Part shown: positions 1 to 5,651 of the stretch, piece by piece
Position numbering within the stretch: position 1 is the stretch's first letter
Layout: every line of letters begins with the position of its first letter
Origin: Opitutales bacterium
GTDB taxonomy: Bacteria; Verrucomicrobiota; Verrucomicrobiia; Opitutales; Intestinicryptomonadaceae
Reading direction: 5' to 3'
Assembly (NCBI GenBank): GCA_017633865.1
Contig: JAGBOM010000215.1
Coordinates: 1-6,556 of the forward strand
DNA length: 6,556 nt
The notes under the pieces: model-generated
Seen by the model: the letters and a program-made list of their open reading frames with translations, nothing else
What the model was told of the DNA's origin: nothing
The model's database searches: none
Program-made: the position numbers and the translations under genes

Positions 1-135
1 TTTAAGAAAAAAGTAAAAAAGCTATTTTTTAGGTGATGTTTTTAGAACGGAGAAGCGCTTTTTTATGCAAAATGAAAGCTTCATTCTACCAGCAGCGCCT
101 CGTTCCAAAAAAAAAAAGACGCCCGCAAACAAAAG
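1..135. other. AT-rich non-coding tail downstream of the last gene
   Basis: No gene that I can support. Read on the minus strand, the stop codon of the YyaL-like gene is followed by a GC-rich stretch and then an unbroken run of 11 T (plus-strand A at 107-117). I cannot find a convincing stem in front of it, so at best it is a weak or unusual transcription stop. Further on there is a short palindrome (71-85, 6-bp AT-rich stem, 3-nt loop) and a second copy of a 13-bp sequence that also spans the YyaL-like stop codon. A 20-codon minus-strand reading frame (84 to 22) exists, but it has no well-placed ribosome binding site and is too short to trust. Confidence 0.5.
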
Positions 136-143
136 CTATTTTT
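17..143. repeat. 13-bp direct repeat pair (AAAAGCTATTTTT)
   Basis: The sequence AAAAGCTATTTTT occurs at 17-29 and again, identically, at 131-143, 114 bp apart. The second copy contains the TAG stop codon of the YyaL-like gene (136-138). The first copy contains a TAG that would close a 20-codon frame starting at 84. Both copies are A/T-rich, so a chance match in such DNA is quite possible. Duplication of a gene end is the alternative. Confidence 0.3.
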
Positions 144-1665
144 CTTCGGACTTGGAATCTTTCTGCGGCAAAGCGTACATTTTAGACTGAAAGCGCATCC
201 GCATTGGGTTGGAAAGCATTGCGAGCTTAAAAGACGCGCTGTCGAAATTGTTTATGCTAAGAAAATTCGAGTGGGCGTTTAAAAGCGTTGCAAGGCGCGG
301 GGCGAATCCCGGCCTTATCATGGAAAAATCCGCCAACAGCTGGGCGCCCTCGCCGTTCGCGCTTGGCAGGACGTTGTCGACTCTGTCGAGGTAGCGCAGG
401 GTTTGCGCGAAAACGGAGCGGCTTGAATTCGCGAACCAGCCGTCAGAGGCTTCGCCGCCGTAGAGCGAGTCGAGCTTGTCGAAATATTTGAGAGCGGTCT
501 TTAAATGCGATTCGTTCGCCGACGAAAAGTACGCGTCGAGAAATCCCCTCGCAAGCAGCGCGACCTGCGCCGCTTCGGCTTCCGACGGGACCTCGGCGGA
601 CAATATTGCGGGGACCGCGCCGGCTTTGTCCGCTGCGGCGTCTAGCGCGCGGGCGAGGCTCTCGCGGGCGTTTGCGAACCGCGCGGAGCCCGAAATCATA
701 TAGGCTCTTGAAAGAATCGAAAGCATTAGGGAGTTTTCGCCGAGGCGCGCCGCCGCCTTTCCGCCGCTTGGCTCAAAGCGGAACAGTCCGTCGCCGCCCT
801 GAAGGTCAAGGCATTTTTCGGCCTCGGAGAGAAAGTGCGGCCTAAAATAATCGGTGTCGTCGATAAACGCGAACTCCGACATCGCCCGCAAAAGCAGGAG
901 TTTTGACATTCCGTCCGCCTCGCGGGCGTAGGAATCCCTCGCGCAGGCAAAGGCGAGCAAGACGGTGTCGACAGGAAGCTCCCGCTTTTCCAAAAAGAGC
1001 TTTCTTGCCACAATTCTCGAATTTTCGGCAAGCACCGCCGCAGGAACGCCCCCTGCCGCGGCTCTCGAAAACAGCAGGCGAAAGCGCGGAAATTCGGAGA
1101 GCCCGCCCGCGTTGAAAAACAAATACGGCACTCCGGAAAATTCGTTCATTTTGTGCTCTACGGATATTGCCGCGCGGGCGTGCCTGCGGAAATCTTCGCC
1201 CATATCCCTGAAGGCCTTTGCCGCGCCCGAAAGCGAGTGCAGCTCCGAAGAAAAGGAATCGGGATTGCCGGAGAACCTGTTCGCCAAAAAAATCGGCGCC
1301 CCGCGCGGCGAAACTATGCCGATATTCACGGCTCCGTCCGCGCCGGAGCGTTCGTAGATTTTGCGCAGCGCCTTGTAGTCCGCGGGGAAGGCGGCGGGGT
1401 CGAGCTCCGTCTGGATGTAGTTCTTTTCGAGAACAGCCAGGGCGTCTCCGCTTTTTACGGGGTCTTTGAAAGACGGAACCCTGAAAAACACGAGCCTGCC
1501 CTCGCGCGCCGCCGCCGAGAAAGCCTCCCCGCCCCAACGCAGGAATTTGCCTTCGCCGCCGTTTTGCCGCGGGGCTTTTTTTTGCCAAAAGGCGAGCGCC
1601 GCGAAATATGCCGCGCTAACGGCATAAAATATTACGAGAAATTTTCTGAAACAGCCCACGAGCAA
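136..1665 (-). CDS. Membrane-anchored, cysteine-less YyaL/DUF255-like (SSP411 family) protein
   Basis: 509 residues if it starts at the TTG at 1665; a GTG two codons later (1659) is equally possible, and neither has a Shine-Dalgarno. Residues about 9-27 form one hydrophobic helix, a likely signal anchor. Residues about 40-130 follow the thioredoxin-like DUF255 domain: a W-x-x-EAF-x-x-A opening, a LVFF strand, a TELDPAAFPADY stretch where the family has K-V-D-R-E-x-R-P-D, and GIVSPRGAPIF where the family has a V-F-L-T-P-x-G-x-P-F type motif. The usual C-H-W-C-H active site is replaced by a segment around FKDPVKSG with no cysteine. The rest looks like the alpha/alpha-barrel part: LPVDTVLLA, GDGLFRF, LGENSLMLSILSRAY and, near 425-445, an R-x-D-x-x-x-PSANGEGAQLL motif matching the family's D-x-x-x-PSGN. 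Family members usually have 600-700 residues, and the GGFG-APKFP segment is not visible. The family's biochemical role is poorly defined, so I assign none. It lies 36 nt after rsmE and may be cotranscribed with it. Confidence 0.72.
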   Translation of the reverse strand: MLVGCFRKFLVIFYAVSAAYFAALAFWQKKAPRQNGGEGKFLRWGGEAFSAAAREGRLVFFRVPSFKDPVKSGDALAVLEKNYIQTELDPAAFPADYKALRKIYERSGADGAVNIGIVSPRGAPIFLANRFSGNPDSFSSELHSLSGAAKAFRDMGEDFRRHARAAISVEHKMNEFSGVPYLFFNAGGLSEFPRFRLLFSRAAAGGVPAAVLAENSRIVARKLFLEKRELPVDTVLLAFACARDSYAREADGMSKLLLLRAMSEFAFIDDTDYFRPHFLSEAEKCLDLQGGDGLFRFEPSGGKAAARLGENSLMLSILSRAYMISGSARFANARESLARALDAAADKAGAVPAILSAEVPSEAEAAQVALLARGFLDAYFSSANESHLKTALKYFDKLDSLYGGEASDGWFANSSRSVFAQTLRYLDRVDNVLPSANGEGAQLLADFSMIRPGFAPRLATLLNAHSNFLSINNFDSASFKLAMLSNPMRMRFQSKMYALPQKDSKSEEK

Positions 1666-1701
1666 TAAGACAAAAATTTTTTTAAAAAGTGCCTAAAAAA
1701 A

Positions 1702-2475
1702 TTAGATTTTCCCATTATTCAGCGCGGCGTAAGCCGACGCCGCCGACAGCGCGAACGCCGCCGCCACCTCGCACTTCATCACGTTTTCGCCGAGGCTTGC
1801 GGGGCGGAAACCCGCCGCGTAGGAGGCCGAATATTCGTCTGCGGAGAAGTCGCCCTCGGGGCCTATCAAAACGCAAACCGCCCCGCCCCTGTCGGACTCC
1901 GAAAGCGCGGCCAAAATCGGGACGGCCTTTTCGCGCTCCAAAGAGCACACGATTTTCGCCGCGTCCGCGCCGCCGAAAAGCCCGGGCGATTTAAGAAAAT
2001 CCGCGAGCAAAACGGGCTCGCAAACCTCGAAGTCCGCCAAGTTGCCCGACTGCTTTACAGACTCGGCGACCCTCGCGCGCCACTTTTGCGCCTTGCGCGC
2101 GCCCTCGGCCGCGTCGAGCCTCACTATTGTGCGCCCCGAAATTATCGGCACTATTTTTGACGCCCCGATTTGCACCGCCGCCGATATAATTTCCTCAAAA
2201 GTTTTTCCCTTCGGCAAGGCCTGCGCCAAAATTATCTCCCGCCCCGCGCGCGATGACTGGCGGCGGCGAAGAAGCCTTAGCCCCGCGCGCTTTTGGCTTG
2301 CCGACTCCACGACGCATTCGCCCACAAGACCCGCGAGGTCGAACACCTCCACGCCGTCGCCCGCCCGCGCCCTCAGCGAGCCGCAAAGATGGCGGCTTTC
2401 GTCGGCGCTTAAAAAAATTTCGTCGCCGCCCAAAAAGTCCTTCAAATTTTCAAAATACGCCCGAAAGCCCGACAT
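1702..2475 (-). CDS. rsmE: 16S rRNA (uracil1498-N3)-methyltransferase RsmE
   Basis: 257 residues, normal for RsmE, a SAM-dependent SPOUT (trefoil-knot) enzyme that methylates N3 of U1498 in 16S rRNA of the 30S subunit. The N-terminal PUA-like part shows SRHL (27-30), then LRARAGDGVEVFD. The catalytic part shows LAQALPKGKTFEEII (83-97), QIGASKIVPI, an SGRTIVR stretch, the SAM-site motif LIGPEGDFS (203-211) followed by E214, and LGENVMKCEVAAAFAL (228-243). The last motif is usually LG-x-x-ILR-x-ETA, so the Arg and Thr are changed to Lys and Val here, a conservative but noticeable drift. The ATG start at 2475 lies 10 nt after the coaC stop. A GAAAGG ribosome binding site (2482-2487) overlaps that stop codon, which points to translational coupling with coaC. 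Confidence 0.9.
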   Translation of the reverse strand: MSGFRAYFENLKDFLGGDEIFLSADESRHLCGSLRARAGDGVEVFDLAGLVGECVVESASQKRAGLRLLRRRQSSRAGREIILAQALPKGKTFEEIISAAVQIGASKIVPIISGRTIVRLDAAEGARKAQKWRARVAESVKQSGNLADFEVCEPVLLADFLKSPGLFGGADAAKIVCSLEREKAVPILAALSESDRGGAVCVLIGPEGDFSADEYSASYAAGFRPASLGENVMKCEVAAAFALSAASAYAALNNGKI

Positions 2476-2481
2476 GGCGCG

Positions 2482-2487
2482 CCTTTC
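2482..2487 (-). promoter_or_regulatory. Ribosome binding site of rsmE
   Basis: GAAAGG on the minus strand, 6 nt before the ATG at 2475. It overlaps the TGA stop of coaC (2486-2488), so ribosomes ending coaC can restart directly on rsmE. Confidence 0.6.
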
Positions 2488-3037
2488 AAAAAAGAGCGCG
2501 CAGGGCGCTTAAAATGTCTTCCACCTCCGCGAGCCTGCCCCTGCCCTCGTCGCCGCAGGCGAGCGCGCCGCTCGCGGGGCCGACAAATTTAACGCCGCGG
2601 CCTAAAAGGGTTTCGATGTTTTTTTGCACAGCGGGGTGCGCGTACATTTTATCGTTCATCGCGGGGGCGATAAGAACCTTCGCGCGGGTCGCGAGATATG
2701 TGGAGGAAAGCAGGTCGGGGGCGAGCCCGTTCGCGAAATTGCCTATAGTGTTGGCGGTGGCGGGCGCGACAAGCAAGACTTCCGCGAAATCCGCAAGCGA
2801 GATGTGCTCGGGGCGCCAATCGTCGATTTTTCCCCACATGTCGAAGGCTACGGGATTGCGCGACAGCGTCGAAAACACCCGCTCCGAAATTATTTTGCGC
2901 GCGTTTTGCGTCATAATTACGCGAACGTCCGCGCCCGCCTTTGAGAGCCTCGAGGCCAAATCCGCCGCCTTGTACGCGGCGATTGAGCTGCACACGCCCA
3001 GAACGATTTTTCTGCCCTTTAATTTTTCGAGTTCCAT
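2486..3037 (-). CDS. coaC: Phosphopantothenoylcysteine decarboxylase (stand-alone CoaC)
   Basis: 183 residues of the HFCD flavoprotein family. CoaC decarboxylates 4'-phosphopantothenoyl-cysteine to 4'-phosphopantetheine in coenzyme A synthesis, using FMN. Visible motifs: KIVLGVCSSIAAYKA (10-24) at the flavin-binding strand-loop, EHISLAD (77-83) with the catalytic His78, LLVAPATANTIGNFANG (88-104), LLSSTYLA, the substrate-clamping APAMN (124-128), and GALACGDEGRGRLAE (157-171) with the catalytic Cys161. Most bacteria have a CoaBC fusion of about 400 residues. This protein ends right after the CoaC domain, and the next gene is rsmE, so the ligase CoaB must be encoded elsewhere. The stop is clean and I see no frameshifted remainder. 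The ATG at 3037 has no Shine-Dalgarno; it is preceded by an A/T-only stretch. It is the first gene after the recA terminator, so it should have its own promoter, but none in 3038-3119 is convincing. Confidence 0.9.
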   Translation of the reverse strand: MELEKLKGRKIVLGVCSSIAAYKAADLASRLSKAGADVRVIMTQNARKIISERVFSTLSRNPVAFDMWGKIDDWRPEHISLADFAEVLLVAPATANTIGNFANGLAPDLLSSTYLATRAKVLIAPAMNDKMYAHPAVQKNIETLLGRGVKFVGPASGALACGDEGRGRLAEVEDILSALRALF

Positions 3038-3119
3038 TTAAAAATTTTTTTTGAGTTTATCTTGGCTCGCAATAAAAATCCCCAGCCGCATCCCCGCGCA
3101 AAAAGCGCAAGCCCGCCGC

Positions 3120-3143
3120 AAAAAAACGCCCCAAGCGGGGCGT
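3120..3143 (-). terminator. Intrinsic terminator of recA
   Basis: On the minus strand a perfect 7-bp stem ACGCCCC/GGGGCGT (3143-3137 with 3132-3126) closes a 4-nt GCTT loop and runs straight into a T tract (3125-3120). It begins 17 nt after the recA stop codon and separates recA from coaC. Confidence 0.88.
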
Positions 3144-3160
3144 CTTTAACAAAGGCAAAG

Positions 3161-4243
3161 CTACGCGGGCAAGTCCGAAGCGGAAGCGTCCGCCTTGCCG
3201 GCCTCCTCGCCGAGAGCGGAGCCGCCCACAACCCTGACCTTTGAGGAAATTTCCGCCGCGATTTTGTCGGCCGCGTCGGGGTTCTGCATAAGGTATGCCT
3301 TCGCGGCCTCCCTGCCCTGGCCGATCAGCTCGCCGTTATAGGAAATCCACGCGCCCTTCTTTTCGAGAATCTTGTTCTCGATGCCGAGGTCGATAATGCT
3401 GCCGGTTTTTGAAATGCCCTCGTTGTACATAATGTCGAACTCGCATTCGGTAAACGGCGGCGCGACCTTGTTTTTGACGACCTTGATTTTTGTGCGGTTG
3501 CCGACAACCTTCCCGGACGTGTCCTTAATCTGGCCGATTCTGCGTATGTCGATGCGGGTTGTGGCGAAGAACTTCAGCGCGCGGCCTCCGGGGGTGGTTT
3601 CTGGATTGCCGAACATCACGCCGATTTTTTCGCGGATTTGGTTTGTGAATACGCACACGCAGGAGGTCTTGTTGATTGCGGCCGTCAGGCGGCGCATGGC
3701 CTGGCTCATCATTCTTGCCTGGAGGCCTACGGTGCTGTCGCCGAACTGCCCGTCGAGCTCGGTTTTCGAGACGAGAGCCGCGACGGAGTCGATTACGATA
3801 ACGTCGATTGCGCCGCTTCTAATGAGGGTTTCGGCGATGTTTAAAGCGTCCTCGCCGCACTCGGGCTGCGACACCATCAAATTGTCCAAATCCACGCCCA
3901 CAACCTTCGCGTAGCGGGGGTCGAGCGCGTGCTCTACGTCTATAAAGACGGCCGTGCCGCCGCGCTTCTGCGCCTCGGCGATAAGCGAAAGGCAAAGCGT
4001 CGTTTTGCCGGACGACTCCGGCCCGTAGATTTCGCAAATTCTGCCGCGCGCGAGCCCGCCCACGCCGAGGGCGAGGTCTATAGCGATCGACCCCGTGCTG
4101 ATGACGTCTATCTTCATTTTTGTGGCGTCGCCGAGCCTGATTAGCGAGCCCTCGCCGAATTGCTTGTTGACGGAGCTCATGGCGAACTCAAGCGCCTTTT
4201 TGGCGTCCGCGCTGGGCTCCGCCGGTGTAGTTTTCTTAGCCAT
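3161..4243 (-). CDS. recA: Recombinase RecA
   Basis: 360 residues from the ATG at 4243 ([10 protein letters not shown]), close to the usual 345-360. RecA forms ATP-dependent filaments on single-stranded DNA, carries out strand exchange and stimulates LexA-type self-cleavage. Visible: the N-terminal [19 protein letters not shown] region (17-35), Walker A GPESSGKT (74-81), [10 protein letters not shown] (100-109) with the catalytic Glu104, Walker B VIVIDS (148-153), [11 protein letters not shown] (199-209) and the L2 loop with [14 protein letters not shown] (212-225). The C-terminal tail is short, Ala- and Asp-rich. There is no intein. A TTG 16 codons upstream keeps the frame open, but that stretch contains the leader hairpin and matches no RecA, so it is rejected. 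There is no Shine-Dalgarno, only an A-rich leader. recA has its own promoter and terminator. It uses AAG and TTC for Lys and Phe more than its neighbours do, as expected for a highly expressed gene. Confidence 0.98.
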   Translation of the reverse strand: MAKKTTPAEPSADAKKALEFAMSSVNKQFGEGSLIRLGDATKMKIDVISTGSIAIDLALGVGGLARGRICEIYGPESSGKTTLCLSLIAEAQKRGGTAVFIDVEHALDPRYAKVVGVDLDNLMVSQPECGEDALNIAETLIRSGAIDVIVIDSVAALVSKTELDGQFGDSTVGLQARMMSQAMRRLTAAINKTSCVCVFTNQIREKIGVMFGNPETTPGGRALKFFATTRIDIRRIGQIKDTSGKVVGNRTKIKVVKNKVAPPFTECEFDIMYNEGISKTGSIIDLGIENKILEKKGAWISYNGELIGQGREAAKAYLMQNPDAADKIAAEISSKVRVVGGSALGEEAGKADASASDLPA

Positions 4244-4274
4244 ATTTTTTTTGTTTTCCGTTTCTAAAAATGCC

Positions 4275-4289
4275 GCGCCCAAAAGGCGC
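4275..4289 (-). other. Small hairpin in the recA 5' leader
   Basis: A perfect 5-bp GCGCC/GGCGC stem with a 5-nt loop lies about 32 nt upstream of the recA ATG. On the minus strand it is followed, 3 nt later, by ATTTTT. It could be a weak attenuator or a leader structure that stabilises the mRNA. The stem is short and the T run poor, so I do not call it a terminator. Confidence 0.35.
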
Positions 4290-4318
4290 AATGTTGTGAA
4301 AAATAAGTTTTGCGCTTA

Positions 4319-4346
4319 GTTATAAAGCCTAAAATTTTTAAGTCAA
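4319..4346 (-). promoter_or_regulatory. Sigma70-type promoter of recA
   Basis: Minus strand: -35 TTGACT (4346-4341) and -10 TATAAC (4324-4319), each 5 of 6 to consensus, with a 16-bp spacer that is AT-rich. The start point should be near 4312, giving a leader of about 69 nt. I see neither a CTG-N10-CAG nor a GAAC-N4-GTTC LexA box in the recO-recA gap, so SOS control through a known box type is not evident. Confidence 0.8.
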
Positions 4347-4380
4347 GACTTTGGCGAAAAATTCCGGCCGCCCCGCCGCC

Positions 4381-4977
4381 CTACGCGGAAAAATCGGTGG
4401 AGGACCCTATCCAAAAAACGAGCCTCTCCAAAAGAGCCGCCGCGCGCGGGACGCTCCTTAAAGACGCCGCGGGCGCGGACACAATTTTTTTAAGGCACTC
4501 GAAGTCCTCCGCGCAAAGCCCCGCCGCGAAGTCCTCCTTCGCCGCGTATCCCTCCGACTTCGCGAAGGCGTACAAAAACTTGGCGCGCACCGCGAAAGAG
4601 TCCGCGCCCGAGTCTATCGCGCAAAACGAAGCGCCGACCAAATCGTAGAGAGCGCCGAAGCTCTCCAAAAATTTCGAGTTTTTAAGCGCGAATTTTGAGA
4701 TTTCGCAGGCGTTTTTAAAGGCGTCGTAGTCGGCGGCGATTCCCGCGCGGCGCGCCAAAATTTCAAACCCGCCCAAAAAAAGAATCCCGCCCGCCTTCGA
4801 CTCCTCCGCCTCGAAAGACGCCGTGTCGAAATAGTCCGGCAGCGCGGACGGCTTTTTTCGCGAAACCTTTTTATGCAGCACCCTAACGCCGCCGTCGGCG
4901 CGCAAAACGCTCAACAAAAGCCCGCTCTCGCCGCGAAAGCTTTTGTCGAGAACTATTCCCTCGAAAACCTCCGTCAA
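4381..4977 (-). CDS. recO: Short RecO-like DNA repair protein
   Basis: 198 residues. RecO with RecR displaces SSB and loads RecA on gapped DNA. The N-terminal part fits a RecO OB fold: FEGIVLDKSFRGESGLLLSVLRADGGVRVL (5-34), a family pattern of strand, E-x-S/D-x-LL and a glycine turn. It is followed by a KxxALPDYFDTASFEAEES segment and an all-helical C-terminal region (about 80-190). RecO is usually 230-260 residues and often carries a Cys4 zinc cluster; only three scattered Cys (C91, C119, C155) plus C161 occur here and no C-x-x-C pair. The start is TTG at 4977, supported by GGGGAG 8 nt upstream and a 4-nt TTGA overlap with the stop of the DUF502 gene; no ATG is near. Position next to recA and behind ybeY (as in ybeY-era-recO operons of Firmicutes) supports the call. 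The N-terminal match is moderate. Confidence 0.68.
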   Translation of the reverse strand: MTEVFEGIVLDKSFRGESGLLLSVLRADGGVRVLHKKVSRKKPSALPDYFDTASFEAEESKAGGILFLGGFEILARRAGIAADYDAFKNACEISKFALKNSKFLESFGALYDLVGASFCAIDSGADSFAVRAKFLYAFAKSEGYAAKEDFAAGLCAEDFECLKKIVSAPAASLRSVPRAAALLERLVFWIGSSTDFSA

Positions 4978-5651
4978 TTCGGCAGCTCCCCGCCCCTCCC
5001 CTCGGCGGCGTTTTCGGCGGGGGCAGTCTGGCGGTAAACCGCGCCGAAGCTTACGATGTACTTCATGGCGTCGGCCACGCCCATGTCCAAATCGCGCACG
5101 TCCTCCCTGCGCAGAACCATCAAAAATCCGCTTGTCGGGTTCGGGGTTGTGGGCACAAAAACGTTAAGCCACTCCCCGCCGAGCCTGTCGCCTACCTCGC
5201 CGCCCGCCTCGCCCGTCAAAAAGCCGACGGTGTACACGCCCGCGCGCGGGAACTCTATCAGCACGGCCTTCTGGAAAACGTTTTTCTTCTTTCTGGAAAA
5301 GGTGTCTACAATCTGCTTTACGGTTTTGTAAATCGAGCTTGCAAGCGGAATTCCCGACACGAGCCTCTCGAAAAACGCTATCGCCGCGCGCCCCAAAAAG
5401 AAGCTCGAGCCGTAGCCGATTGCCGTTATGAAAATCATGACCACAATGGTCGATATGAAATTCAAAATCCCGACTCCGAACGGGGTGCCCCAAAATTCCG
5501 AATCGATGTAGCCCCTGAGCGGATAAAAAATCAGATCCGCCACGGGCGCGCCGACGGTTCTTACAAGCCACAGCAAAAGAAAGACCGTAACCGTAATGGG
5601 CAGCACCACGAAAATGCCAGTAAAAAGCGCGTTTCTAAAAGACTTAAACAT
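4974..5651 (-). CDS. DUF502 family inner-membrane protein
   Basis: 225 residues. Two hydrophobic helices (about 8-31 and 61-86) bracket a short periplasmic-type loop. After them comes the conserved soluble part: ERLVSGIPLASSIYKTVKQ (95-113), AVLIEFPRAGVYTVGFLTG (129-147), VFVPTTPNPTSGFLMVL (164-180) and the D-x-x-x-G-x-A-D-A-M-K-YIVSFG stretch (189-203). The order of these motifs matches the DUF502 (COG2928) family, which occurs widely in bacteria and plants and has no firmly established bacterial activity. The charged tail (about 210-225) is not conserved. The ATG at 5651 follows an excellent Shine-Dalgarno and overlaps the end of ybeY by 8 nt; the TGA stop overlaps the recO start. It sits where Firmicutes carry dgkA/cdd/era between ybeY and recO. 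Confidence 0.88.
   Translation of the reverse strand: MFKSFRNALFTGIFVVLPITVTVFLLLWLVRTVGAPVADLIFYPLRGYIDSEFWGTPFGVGILNFISTIVVMIFITAIGYGSSFFLGRAAIAFFERLVSGIPLASSIYKTVKQIVDTFSRKKKNVFQKAVLIEFPRAGVYTVGFLTGEAGGEVGDRLGGEWLNVFVPTTPNPTSGFLMVLRREDVRDLDMGVADAMKYIVSFGAVYRQTAPAENAAEGRGGELPN
4986..4991 (-). promoter_or_regulatory. Ribosome binding site of recO
   Basis: GGGGAG on the minus strand, 8 nt before the TTG at 4977, inside the last codons of the DUF502 gene. It is the main reason to accept the TTG start. Confidence 0.6.

Noticed and set aside
22..84. 20-codon Lys-rich minus-strand frame
   Set aside because: A GAGG sits about 14 nt upstream, too far for good initiation; too short to separate from chance in A/T-rich DNA.
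842..1588. Minus-strand frame of 248 codons in another phase of the YyaL-like gene
   Set aside because: Arg/Gly-rich low-quality translation; the overlapping 509-residue frame has family motifs and a membrane anchor.
2253..3041. Long plus-strand frame (262 codons) opposite coaC and rsmE
   Set aside because: Arg/Pro/Ser-rich translation with no recognisable motif, lying antisense to two clear genes. It results from GC-rich codons read backwards.
3038..3119. Promoter for coaC
   Set aside because: One must exist after the recA terminator, but no -35/-10 pair with acceptable spacing stands out. A GCGC-TTTTT-GCGC mini-hairpin is too short to call.
3372..3914. Plus-strand frame of 180 codons opposite recA
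   Set aside because: Antisense shadow of the highly conserved recA; no start signal or family motif.
4244..4291. 16-codon N-terminal extension of RecA from a TTG
   Set aside because: It contains the leader hairpin, has no ribosome binding site and does not resemble RecA N-termini. MAKK at 4243 is the standard beginning.
4340..4380. Possible terminator after recO
   Set aside because: GC-rich sequence with a short T run, but no stem with a workable loop. Only the recA promoter is supported here.
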